This document shows, piece by piece, positions 55,724 to 64,000 of a DNA stretch of 64,000 nt; the stretch's first letter is position 1; each line of letters opens with the position of its first letter. The stretch covers positions 1 to 64,000 of IMG/VR virus record IMGVR_UViG_3300046559_000446, one strand, 5' to 3'. Under the pieces are notes generated by a model that did no database searches, was not told where the DNA came from, and worked only from the letters and a program-made list of their open reading frames with translations. Position numbers and translations under genes: made by a program. The DNA comes from a virus.

Positions 55724-58700
55724 ATGGGCGGCAAGACACAGCAGGCTTCCTCTCAGGTCACGATACCTCCGGAAGTTTTGGCGCGCTACAACGCGGTCAA
55801 TGCGCAGGCGCAGCAGACTGCCGCCACGCCCTTCCAGCAATATTCGAGCGACCCGAACGCCTTCGTGGCGCCGCTGACGGCTGCGCAAAACATGGGCCTC
55901 CAGCAGACTGCGAACTACGCCAACGCCGCCCAGCCGGGCATCAATAGCGCGATGGACATGACGCAAGGAGCGATGGGATCGGCCAATCCGTGGGAACTGA
56001 CTGGCGACAAAATCCAGCAATACATGAACCCCTACACCCAGAACGTCACTGGCCAGATGACAAATCTGATGAACCAGCAGTTCGGGGCGCAGCAGTCGGG
56101 CCAGACTGGCAATGCGATCAAGAGCGGCGCTTTTGGCGGCGATCGCGCTGGCGTTGCGGCGGCGAATCTTTCCGGGCAGCAATCGCTGGCTTATGGCAAC
56201 GCTATGGCGCCGGTGCTCCAGCAGGGCTACAACACGGCGCTCCAGACCGCCACCGGCCAGCAGGCGATCGATCTGCAGGCCCAGCAGGCCAACCTGGCGC
56301 GGCAAATGCAGGGCGCAAACCAGTACGGCCAGTTGGCCGGCATGGGTCAGCAATATGGCCTCGCCGGCGCGCAGGCTTTGATGGGCGCGGGCCAGGTCCA
56401 GCAGCAGACCCAGCAGGCCGGTCAAACGGCGCTCTACAACCAATTCCAGCAGCAGCAATCCTATCCGTTCCAGGTTGGACAGTATCTCGCCAATATCGCG
56501 GAAGGCACCGGTTCGCTGTCGGGCCAGACGTCGAACACCACGCAGCAAGCGCCGTTCTTCTCCGATCGCAAATTGAAGGAAAACATCAAGCGAATTGGCA
56601 CCGCCAAGAACGGCCTGCCGATCCACAGCTTCAATTACAAGGACGATCCCGAAAAGCTGTCTCGCCTCGGCTTCATGGCTGACGAGGTCGAGAAGAAGCA
56701 TCCGGAGGCGGTGGGCCTCGCCGGCGGCTACAAGACCGTCGACCACGAGCAGGCGATGAAGAGCGCCGGCGGCAGCGTCACTGACTTCGACCAGGGACGA
56801 GCCTACGATCGCGGCGGATACGACCTCGGCGGCGCTCCCAGCACCTATGATCCATCCTGGCAGTCTGTCACCCAGCGGCACATGGCGGGGCTGCAGGGCC
56901 AGCCGCAGCAGGGCAGCAGCCTGTACGGCGGCAAGCGGCGCCACGTTCCGGAAGGATCGGGGGGTCGCTACAGCCTGCCGAATGCGCCGACCATGCCGGG
57001 GGCAAGGCCGTCAGGCTTGAGCCAGGCTGTTGGAACAGCGCAGGCGACTGTGGGCCTCGGCCAGTCGCTTGGTGACGCCTATGACAAATACACCGGCAAG
57101 GACAAGACTGCCGCGCCCGCCGCGCCCGCCGCGCCTGCCGCGCCTGTAGTGGCGGCGAAAGCGCCCGGTACGCCTGGCACACCCGATCAGCCCGACATCA
57201 TGAATTTGAGCCGTGGCGGTCTGGCTGGAGGCGGCGAGCCGCCCATGCCGGCTATCGCCGCCGCCTCGATGGCTGGAAGGCCGGCGGAAGGCGTACCCGA
57301 CGTCACCAAAACAACGACTGCTTATGACGAGGGCCTCGCGAAAGCGCAGGATGCGCAAGTTCGCGCAAATGCGCTTCAAGACGCGGATCGCGCGCAGGCG
57401 TCAGCGGCTGGCATGTCGTTCAGGCCTGATTGGGATAACCCGATGCTGGCGCAGAGCGATCTGGCCCGCTCGATGGGCGTGTACAAGACGCTGAACGGCT
57501 ACAATGATCCGACGCATGGCGGATCCTACCTTGGTTTCGATCGCGGCGGCTACGCGACAGACGGCGGCGTGAACAGCAGCGCGGATGTGCTCAAGACCCC
57601 CGATCCGAACGCCACGCAAGACACGACCCAGATGAATATTCCGGACAAGGAGTCGCATTTCAAATTGCCCGACCCGCCCAAGCCGCCAGGCGGCGCTGGA
57701 AAGAGCGGAGCGGGCCAGGCTTTGGGTGCCGCCAAGTCGCTTATGGGCCTCGCTTCGCTCATTCCCGGCGTCGGCGCTGTCACCGGCCCGCTCGGCGCCG
57801 TAATGGGCGCAGGCGAGGCGCTGGCCGGCGCTGCCGGCGGCATGATGGTTGCGGGCGGTCGCCGCCGCAGGGGCAAGCGCAAGGGCCTGTCTGTCGGCGG
57901 TCAGGGCGAAGGCGTCGATTTCATGAGCAAGACGCGGCAGGTTGATCCTGAAATAGCGGACATTGCGGACTCGTGGAGCAGCCCTCATGACGATACTGGC
58001 AATCAGGGCGCTGGCTCCGATAACATGAGCGAATATGAGCAGGGGCGTAGGTCTGAGCATCAGGGTTCCGTCAATAACGAAACGGCGCCGCTGACCACGA
58101 GCGCGAACACTGGTCTTGCTGGTCAGGGCGTGGATTACATGAGCCAAGAGCGGCAGGGGCGCGAGCCGGAACTCAGAAGCTCCGTCCACCCTGCCATGTC
58201 GGCGTCGAATGCAACGCCTGAAGAACAAAATGCGTATCTTATGCAGCATGTCCCGCGTGAGCGTTTGCATGAAGTGATGACGCCTGCTGCCTTGGCAAAA
58301 GCGTATCCGCCCACGGAAGCGCCCGCGCGCGGAGAGCTATCTCCGACATGGAAACCCGCCGATGTGGTGATCCCCACTCCTGGCGGCGGCGAATCTCCGC
58401 TGGCAACCGATCTGGGCGGCACGTCGCGCCCGCTTCAGCATGGGGCCGAGCCGATTGCTGACGTCGATGCCGGCGGCGCTCCTACGGTGGGCCTCGCCGC
58501 TGGCGAGCGCGGATCTGGTTTTGCCGAGAAGCCTAACCTTGGAAGCGCGGAATTTCCCACTGCGGCGTTTCCCAACGCCACCGCAACGCCTGAAGAAGCC
58601 GCCGCTGCGCTCAGAGAAGCCACCTCGCCTGAAGGACGGGCGCACACGCAAGCAGTGCTGGCGAAGAGGGTTGCCGATCTTCAGGCGACCAGGGAAGCGC

Positions 58701-60556
58701 GCGAAAACGAAGAATACGGAAATAAGTCGCTGCTGCGGAAGGTGGGCGAAGCTACTGGCATGATAGCGCCCACCCGTGGCCTGGTGCCTGACGCGGAAAA
58801 GGAGGCGGCTGCTCATCTCAACGCCCCCGTCTCTCCTCTGGACAATGATCCGGAGACGCGCGTTGCCGGCCCGAACACCACGATCATTCCGTCGAACACC
58901 AACGATAAGGTCGCTGCACCCGCGCCTGGCTTGGGGGCTGCTGAAACTCCTACTGCAGTTAAGACTGCCACTGAGGCTCCCGACTCCTTTACGCCAAAAG
59001 TCACTCCAGGCGTCGGCGCTGGCGCCTTCCCGATGACGGTCAGCCCGACCGGCGTCACTGCCCCTGCTGCCGCCGCGCCCGCTCGCGAACCGGATTTGCA
59101 ATACCTGGCGGAACACAAGCAGTTCCCGCTGTCGCCAGCGCCGATCGGCGGCGATGTTCGCGCTCCCGCTGCGGCCCCCGCCCCCGCTCCCGCAAGGGTT
59201 GCGCCTCGTGGCGGCGTTGCGCCGACTGCTCCTGCTGGCGGGGCGGCCAGAGCGCCGACGCCTCCGAACGACGCCAACGGCAATCCCATCGAACAGTTCT
59301 TTGGCGGCATCGCTCGCGGCGTGGACGGCGCGCTCCACAATGTTGCCGATTTCTTCACGGGCGGCGCCCGCAATGTCGGCAACACCATCAACAGCGCGGG
59401 CCAGGTGGTCAACAGGGCGGGCCAGGCTATCGGCCAGACCGTCAACAGCGCGGGCCAGGCTATCGGCAATGAAGTCCACGGGCGCTTCAACGAATTGATG
59501 AATGGCTCGCCAAAGATGATGTCGCCTGGCGGTAATTTTCACGCCCAAGGCGTCGATCCGCGCCTGGTCAGCAACCTCACGGAAGCCACAAGGGGTCTGC
59601 CGCAAGGCTGGCATGCGCAGTTCGAATCGGGTTTCCGCCAAGGCGATAAGCGCCAGCATGGCAGGGGCAACGCGGTTGATGTCGCGCTCTATAATGAGAA
59701 GGGCGAGAGGCTCGCCAACTATCAAGACCCGACCACCTTCCGCGCCTATGAGAAATTTGCGCAAGATTTCAGGGCGGCGCAGCAGCACAACAACCCCGAA
59801 CTGAACAGCGCCACGCGCTGGGGCGGTTATTTCAGCGGCAAGACGGAAGCGCAAGGTGGGCCATATGGCGCGGTCGATCTGATGCACTTCGACCTCGGCG
59901 GGCGGCAGGGCCTCGGCATGCTCGGCGGCTCCTGGGAAGGCGGCATGACGGCGAAACAGCATGCGCTGTTCCCCGGCGCTACGTCTGTCGGCATGGGCCA
60001 GCGCCCGCCTGAAGGCTATTCGACGGCAGTGTCCACTGACAGCACTGGCGCCAGAACCGATGCGACAGGGCGCGTTTCGCCAGGCTATAGCAATGGCGTT
60101 CAGGGCATCCTCTCGCAGGAGGAAGCTTTTCGTGGGCAGGCGTATTTTGACAAGAACGCCAGCGGCAGCGGGGGCCACTGGGCTGTCGGCTACGGCTCCC
60201 ATAAGATGCGAGATCCGAACACTGGCGAAATGCGCGAAGTTCGGCAGGGCGACACCATCACGCCACAGGGCGCCCAGCAGGATATGACGCATCGCATGCA
60301 AAACGAGTACCTTCCGGCGGCGGTGAGAAAAGCCGGCGGGGTGGATGTCTGGCGCGCCCTGCCGCGCAATGTCCGCGACGGCCTCGGCTCGACCATCTGG
60401 AACTATGGCCACCTGCCCGATCCGGTCGCCGCTGCTATCAGACACGGCGGTGGCCCCAACGAGATTGCAAATGCAGTTGCGGGACTTGGCGGCAAGACGC
60501 CAGCGGCTCGCGCTCGCCGCGCTCGTGAAGCCGCGCATATTCGTGGTGGAGGTTGA
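55724..60556 (+). CDS. Giant virion protein with S74-like, M15-like and GH24 lysozyme domains
   Basis: This 1610-residue protein probably enters or pierces the host envelope. Residues 1-270 are Gln- and Ala-rich (QQQSYPFQVGQYLANIAEGT). At about 280-340 an S74-like chaperone motif appears (FFSDRKLKENIKRIGTAKNG, then LGFMADEVEKKHPEAVG). Residues 450-1290 are mostly disordered, Pro/Ala/Gly-rich, with collagen-like and NSAGQAI-type repeats. At about 1295-1395 lies an M15-like peptidase core: HGRGNAVDVAL (His1312, Asp1319) and MHFD (His1388). Residues about 1455-1610 are a GH24 lysozyme: GILSQEEAFRGQAYFD, then GHWAVGYGS and a C-terminal helix RDGLGSTIWNYGH. The catalytic Glu is 1466 or 1467. Confidence 0.8.
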   Translation: MGGKTQQASSQVTIPPEVLARYNAVNAQAQQTAATPFQQYSSDPNAFVAPLTAAQNMGLQQTANYANAAQPGINSAMDMTQGAMGSANPWELTGDKIQQYMNPYTQNVTGQMTNLMNQQFGAQQSGQTGNAIKSGAFGGDRAGVAAANLSGQQSLAYGNAMAPVLQQGYNTALQTATGQQAIDLQAQQANLARQMQGANQYGQLAGMGQQYGLAGAQALMGAGQVQQQTQQAGQTALYNQFQQQQSYPFQVGQYLANIAEGTGSLSGQTSNTTQQAPFFSDRKLKENIKRIGTAKNGLPIHSFNYKDDPEKLSRLGFMADEVEKKHPEAVGLAGGYKTVDHEQAMKSAGGSVTDFDQGRAYDRGGYDLGGAPSTYDPSWQSVTQRHMAGLQGQPQQGSSLYGGKRRHVPEGSGGRYSLPNAPTMPGARPSGLSQAVGTAQATVGLGQSLGDAYDKYTGKDKTAAPAAPAAPAAPVVAAKAPGTPGTPDQPDIMNLSRGGLAGGGEPPMPAIAAASMAGRPAEGVPDVTKTTTAYDEGLAKAQDAQVRANALQDADRAQASAAGMSFRPDWDNPMLAQSDLARSMGVYKTLNGYNDPTHGGSYLGFDRGGYATDGGVNSSADVLKTPDPNATQDTTQMNIPDKESHFKLPDPPKPPGGAGKSGAGQALGAAKSLMGLASLIPGVGAVTGPLGAVMGAGEALAGAAGGMMVAGGRRRRGKRKGLSVGGQGEGVDFMSKTRQVDPEIADIADSWSSPHDDTGNQGAGSDNMSEYEQGRRSEHQGSVNNETAPLTTSANTGLAGQGVDYMSQERQGREPELRSSVHPAMSASNATPEEQNAYLMQHVPRERLHEVMTPAALAKAYPPTEAPARGELSPTWKPADVVIPTPGGGESPLATDLGGTSRPLQHGAEPIADVDAGGAPTVGLAAGERGSGFAEKPNLGSAEFPTAAFPNATATPEEAAAALREATSPEGRAHTQAVLAKRVADLQATREARENEEYGNKSLLRKVGEATGMIAPTRGLVPDAEKEAAAHLNAPVSPLDNDPETRVAGPNTTIIPSNTNDKVAAPAPGLGAAETPTAVKTATEAPDSFTPKVTPGVGAGAFPMTVSPTGVTAPAAAAPAREPDLQYLAEHKQFPLSPAPIGGDVRAPAAAPAPAPARVAPRGGVAPTAPAGGAARAPTPPNDANGNPIEQFFGGIARGVDGALHNVADFFTGGARNVGNTINSAGQVVNRAGQAIGQTVNSAGQAIGNEVHGRFNELMNGSPKMMSPGGNFHAQGVDPRLVSNLTEATRGLPQGWHAQFESGFRQGDKRQHGRGNAVDVALYNEKGERLANYQDPTTFRAYEKFAQDFRAAQQHNNPELNSATRWGGYFSGKTEAQGGPYGAVDLMHFDLGGRQGLGMLGGSWEGGMTAKQHALFPGATSVGMGQRPPEGYSTAVSTDSTGARTDATGRVSPGYSNGVQGILSQEEAFRGQAYFDKNASGSGGHWAVGYGSHKMRDPNTGEMREVRQGDTITPQGAQQDMTHRMQNEYLPAAVRKAGGVDVWRALPRNVRDGLGSTIWNYGHLPDPVAAAIRHGGGPNEIANAVAGLGGKTPAARARRAREAAHIRGGG

Positions 60557-60558
60557 CA

Positions 60559-62160
60559 ATGGCTGACCCAGCATCTGACGACATCATGATGCCCACCGAC
60601 ACCGCGCCTGTGGCTGGAGCGCCAGGTAAGGTTGACGCGGATCCCGTGGTCGCCAAAGCCTTGCCTGTGGCCAGGGATGCGACGCCGCCCCTGCTCGCGC
60701 GCAAGCCCGCTGCAGAAGATCCATCAGACAAAAAAGGCGGCGACTGGTTCGGGCAGAACCGAAGCTGGCTAATCCCGCTGTTGAGCGGTGTCGGCGGCAT
60801 GGCGTCTTCAAACAGCCCATACCTCGGCACCGCTCTATTGCAGGGCCTCGGACAGGGCGCGCAGGCTTACGCCGGCGAGCAGAGAAGCGAAGCTGAACTG
60901 GCGGGCAAGCAGTCTGAGACGCGGCGCAATGACATTGGCGCAACGACAGAGGCCGCCGCTCTCAAGGAACGCGGCATCTACACGAAGGACGGCCTCCGGA
61001 TGGTCAATCCAGTGGATGGCCCTCCGATGACGTTTGCTGCGTGGCTTCAACTGGAGAAGCAGGGCCGCGCGCCGAAACTTATTGGCGAAGACGAGGTGCG
61101 TGGTTCGGCTGAGTATTCGGGTCACACGAACCAGCCCGTAACCATGACGGGCGGCACAAGCGGTCCTGCCGGCGGTCCAGGCGCAACAGGGACGGCCCCA
61201 GTGGCGGGCGCAGGCGCAACAGACGCGGCCCCGGTAGCGGGCGCAGGCGCAACAGACGCGGCCCCGGTAGCGGGTGGCGCTCCTGCAGGCCATTCTCATT
61301 TCATGCCCGAAGCCAAGCCGCTTCCTCCAAAGACTGATGTGGAGGCATCAACGGGCGTTGGCGGCGCGGGCGAGTCGATCATGAATGAAGCGCATGATCG
61401 CTACTTTATAAATCAAAACGCCTATGCTGCAGCCCAGAAAATATCGGCTCCGCTAGAAGCCAAGATTGCGGGCGATGCGGAAGACGCCAGGTCGCAGCGC
61501 CCTGCCATGAACACTCTGGCCGACAAGCTTCTTCAGATACCCAAAGACAGCCTTTTGAAAGCCGACACTCTAGCTCCGCTCACGCATAACATTGGCAACT
61601 ATTGGAATGCGGCGCTGGGCCGCGCTGCGGCGATGTTCCCTGACAAAAAAGAGGAAATAGCCAAGTTAATGCTAAACGAAGGGGATCTTGAGAAAGGCGT
61701 GGCCGCTGACAAATACACGGCGGCGATGCAATTCATGATGGCTGGTGGCGCGGGGCAGAAGGCTCTCGGCGCCCTTGGGGAAGCTTCAAGAGCCATTCCA
61801 GGCAAGCACATGACCAAAGAGGCTGCGATTTCGGTTTTTCAGGGACTTTATAAAGACCAGCAGCGAGCGATCGATCGCGATGCCTATCTCAACGATTGGA
61901 AGATCAAGGCGAACTCAGGCGACAAGCAAGGAGTGGGGCTTTACGCCGCGCAAGACGCCATGCGCGCTTTTGAGAAGGAGCATGGCGATCGCTACGGGCG
62001 CGAGGGCAATTTGTTTGAAGACATCATGAAGATCCAGCATGACAAGACCCATCGTCACCTCTTCTCCGACATCCAGAGCGGTGCAATTTCACCGGATGAC
62101 ATAGAGAAACGGAAGGAGTGGAGGCATATGTCCCGCTGGTTCAGAAATTATGGAGGGTGA
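60559..62160 (+). CDS. Large virion/ejection protein candidate
   Basis: This 533-residue protein starts at ATG 60559, which has GGAGG 7 nt upstream; an overlapping TTG lies two codons earlier. The first 110 residues have a helical region (GVGGMASSNSPYLGTALLQG LGQGAQAYAGEQRS) typical of ejection or scaffold-like virion proteins. A repeat of the unit APVAGAGATDA lies near residues 210-240. The C-terminal half is helical and charged (AAMFPDKKEEIAKLMLNEGD, GEASRAIPGKHMTKEAAISV). It sits between two other giant virion genes. No enzyme motif is visible. Confidence 0.65.
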   Translation: MADPASDDIMMPTDTAPVAGAPGKVDADPVVAKALPVARDATPPLLARKPAAEDPSDKKGGDWFGQNRSWLIPLLSGVGGMASSNSPYLGTALLQGLGQGAQAYAGEQRSEAELAGKQSETRRNDIGATTEAAALKERGIYTKDGLRMVNPVDGPPMTFAAWLQLEKQGRAPKLIGEDEVRGSAEYSGHTNQPVTMTGGTSGPAGGPGATGTAPVAGAGATDAAPVAGAGATDAAPVAGGAPAGHSHFMPEAKPLPPKTDVEASTGVGGAGESIMNEAHDRYFINQNAYAAAQKISAPLEAKIAGDAEDARSQRPAMNTLADKLLQIPKDSLLKADTLAPLTHNIGNYWNAALGRAAAMFPDKKEEIAKLMLNEGDLEKGVAADKYTAAMQFMMAGGAGQKALGALGEASRAIPGKHMTKEAAISVFQGLYKDQQRAIDRDAYLNDWKIKANSGDKQGVGLYAAQDAMRAFEKEHGDRYGREGNLFEDIMKIQHDKTHRHLFSDIQSGAISPDDIEKRKEWRHMSRWFRNYGG

Positions 62161-62163
62161 GCC

Positions 62164-64000
62164 GTGGGTGACATTGGCGAATACAACACATCGAGTGACG
62201 CCAAGGCTCCTACTGCGGCTGCGCCCATTGAAGCTGGAGCTTCCGACGCTGCATCGAGGCCTGACGCACACCCGATCCACGAATACAATACACCAAGCGA
62301 TGCCGCCTCTACGGAGGCAAAGGTTGAGACGCCGAAGCCGCCGCCTGATTACGCCAATATGTCCGGTTGGGATGTCGCTAAAGGCACTGCCAAAGCTTTT
62401 ATTCCGTCAGCAGCCGCGAAAGTGGGCGACGTAGTTTCAGGCTTGGGCAGCGCGGCCAAGCATGTCTATGACACGCATGAGCTTCCCGGCAAAGATCTGG
62501 TTCAAGGCGCCGATGCGTGGGTCAACAGGAAGCTTTCGGACTATGCTCCCGAAACCATGAAGGTGGTCAACAAGGCGATAGGCTACACGCCGCCTTCGGA
62601 CGCGGAGTACGAGGCGAAGGTGAAGCCGGCGACCGAAGCTGCTTCCGCTGCTTACCACAGCACCGTGGACCCCTTCACATCGTGGCCTAAGTTCGCTGAG
62701 AAGATGACCACAGACCCTGTAGATCCGCTGCTCAACGTCGCCAGCGTGGCGATGCCGGCTCTGCGCGTGGCCAGAACCGGAGCCGAATTGACTGGCTTGG
62801 CTTCCAAGGCTGGCAAGGCGGCTGACCTCACTAAGGTGACGACCCCCGGCGAGCTAGGCCAGGCTGTCCACGGCGCTGCGTCTGAGGCGCTCGCCGCGAA
62901 AGATCTCGCTTATAAGAAAGCTTTCAGCCACACCGCTACGTTTGACCCCGCTGCGGTTCAACCCATCATGAGCGAAGTGCAGGCCAATCTCGCCAACACG
63001 CCAAACTTCCCAGGCTTGAACCGTCTTGACAAGCACCCGCACCTCGCGGACGCCAAGGTGGCGTATGACCATTTGGAGAACAGCCTCAAAACCATAGACC
63101 CGAATGATTTCACCATGCCGAACATGGAGAACATCAGGCGCGACCTCCAGCAGAAGGCGATGGAGACAGAAAGCGGCCCCGCTCGCTACATGATCGGCCA
63201 GATGATCGACGGAATCGACACTGGCATCAGCAAGGTGGCCGTGAAGCCGGGAATGTACGGCGGCGACGGCGCTGCGGTGGCGAGCGACATGGCCAAAGCT
63301 CGCAAGTTGAACGTCGACTGGATCAAGCAATTCGGCAGTGAGGCGCCATCGAGCTTCAAGCCCACGATGAACACGCTCCCGAAAGACCTGGCGACGGCTG
63401 ACGACAACCACTTCCACGCCGTCGGCACGGGCCTCGGCAATGCGCTGATGAATGAGGGCAAGGGCGGCGTTCTCTACAGCCATCTCAAGCAGTTTGTGCC
63501 GAAGGAAACACTCGACAATTACCTGCGCCAGCCGATGCTGGCGGGCGATTCGGCAACCGTGATGAAGCGTCTAAACGCGCCCGTCGCGCAGGATGTCTTT
63601 GGCTCCGATCTGGACAAGGTCAAGAGACTAGCCGCCTCACAGGACACCAAGACGCTCATGGGCAAGGCGGCCCCGGTCGCTAAGTGGGGGTTGGAGGCAG
63701 CGGCGCCTTTCGTTGGCCACGCGCTGCTTCCGGGTGGCGGCGGCGCCTTGGCTGGGGCAGCAGTGAGTGGTATTGGGGAGCTTGCGAGCAGGAAGTTTTT
63801 CCCGCACGGCGTCGGCAACAGGGCGCCGCTTTTTGAGCGTTATGCAGGCAAGCCGGCGCCTGCGGCGGCCCTGCCAGATAAAGGATTGCGCGCCGCGCTC
63901 CCGCTGGTGAGGCCAAGTAGCTACACGCAATTCCTTAAGCCTTCAACCTACAAGGGCGGGAGGCTTCCTGCAGCAGCCATCGCCGGCCATCGCCCGCCTG
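62164..64000 (+). CDS. Giant virion/ejection protein, partial (C-terminus beyond right edge)
   Basis: GTG at 62164, behind GGAGGG, opens a reading frame with no stop to the window end (612 full codons). It starts with a repeated unit (GEYNTSSDAKA, later HEYNTPSDAAS). It continues with long helical, Ala-rich segments (GWDVAKGTAKAFIPSAAAKV, VDPLLNVASVAMPALRVART, NMENIRRDLQQKAMETESG). The last visible part has hydrophobic Gly-rich stretches (AAPFVGHALLPGGGGALAGA). It resembles the internal virion or DNA-ejection proteins of podoviruses. The C-terminus, and any enzyme domain there, is not visible. Confidence 0.7.
   Translation, partial: MGDIGEYNTSSDAKAPTAAAPIEAGASDAASRPDAHPIHEYNTPSDAASTEAKVETPKPPPDYANMSGWDVAKGTAKAFIPSAAAKVGDVVSGLGSAAKHVYDTHELPGKDLVQGADAWVNRKLSDYAPETMKVVNKAIGYTPPSDAEYEAKVKPATEAASAAYHSTVDPFTSWPKFAEKMTTDPVDPLLNVASVAMPALRVARTGAELTGLASKAGKAADLTKVTTPGELGQAVHGAASEALAAKDLAYKKAFSHTATFDPAAVQPIMSEVQANLANTPNFPGLNRLDKHPHLADAKVAYDHLENSLKTIDPNDFTMPNMENIRRDLQQKAMETESGPARYMIGQMIDGIDTGISKVAVKPGMYGGDGAAVASDMAKARKLNVDWIKQFGSEAPSSFKPTMNTLPKDLATADDNHFHAVGTGLGNALMNEGKGGVLYSHLKQFVPKETLDNYLRQPMLAGDSATVMKRLNAPVAQDVFGSDLDKVKRLAASQDTKTLMGKAAPVAKWGLEAAAPFVGHALLPGGGGALAGAAVSGIGELASRKFFPHGVGNRAPLFERYAGKPAPAAALPDKGLRAALPLVRPSSYTQFLKPSTYKGGRLPAAAIAGHRPP

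Noticed and set aside
55667-56944. Minus-strand frame of 425 codons
   Set aside because: Antisense shadow of the GNAT-like and giant virion genes; Leu/Arg-rich with no domain.
58337-60574. Long minus-strand frame (745 codons) opposite the giant virion gene
   Set aside because: It lies wholly antisense to a gene with clear enzyme motifs. High-GC codon bias on the plus strand produces such open antisense frames, and no ribosome-binding site or domain was seen.
1-64000. tRNA genes and a T7-like RNA polymerase
   Set aside because: No cloverleaf with TTCGA-type T arm was noticed in the gaps, and no single-subunit RNA polymerase motifs occur in any large frame. A tRNAscan run could still find one.

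Overview
The window looks like most of a tailed, podovirus-like bacteriophage genome, cut inside a gene at both ends. The host is probably an alphaproteobacterium. This is inferred from GC-rich coding DNA, alphaproteobacterial-style small phage genes (DUF6011-like and zinc-ribbon proteins) and sigma70-type promoters. No host genes, rRNA, tRNA, integrase, phage RNA polymerase or reverse transcriptase were seen. There is no long tape-measure or sheath gene. The tail genes look like a short P22-style tail: a gp4-like adaptor, a gp10-like stabiliser and very large internal virion proteins.

Region 1 (1-10.7 kb) is replication. A minus-strand operon (RHH-like protein, VRR-NUC nuclease, three small proteins, a secreted protein cut by the left edge) diverges from a plus-strand operon: SF2 helicase, DUF2800-type PD-(D/E)XK nuclease, DUF2815-type ssDNA-binding protein, winged-helix-like protein and family A DNA polymerase. 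This set is best known from phages of Gram-positive bacteria.

Region 2 (10.7-17.9 kb) is a dense run of more than 25 tiny genes, many with 4-base start/stop overlaps. They are driven by three near-identical promoter cassettes at about 10.70, 13.49 and 14.20 kb. It includes a secreted twin-CX3C peptide, a secreted ClpP-like serine protease, zinc ribbons, single-helix membrane peptides and a helix-turn-helix protein.

Region 3 (17.9-24.2 kb) holds a primase-polymerase/helicase. Next is a candidate replication origin: about 11 CCCCTAAA-type iterons around an 83-bp AT-rich core. It is followed by a regulated minus-strand block with a Cro-like protein. Four copies of a 15-bp palindrome (GTMAAC-N3-GTTKAC) sit on promoters there, with centres 21 and 42 bp apart.

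Region 4 (24.2-64 kb) is the late module, all on the plus strand: small and large terminase, small accessory genes including a Thoeris anti-defence Tad2-like (DUF2829) protein, portal, glycine-rich accessory proteins, GroES-like co-chaperonin, scaffold candidate, decoration and major capsid proteins, tail adaptor, and three tail-fibre genes sharing one N-terminal domain (two with C-terminal S74 chaperone domains). After these come a GH19-type endolysin, a holin candidate, the gp10-like stabiliser, a GNAT-like protein and three giant virion proteins. The first giant carries an S74-like motif, an M15-like peptidase and a GH24 lysozyme domain in one chain.

How the parts fit: early promoters drive the small-gene region, the polymerase and primase-helicase copy DNA from the iteron region, and the palindromes plus the Cro-like protein look like a local genetic switch. 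The late operon starts from one recognisable promoter upstream of the terminase. Start codons were chosen from ribosome-binding sites and overlaps. All functional names are by motif recognition, not database search.
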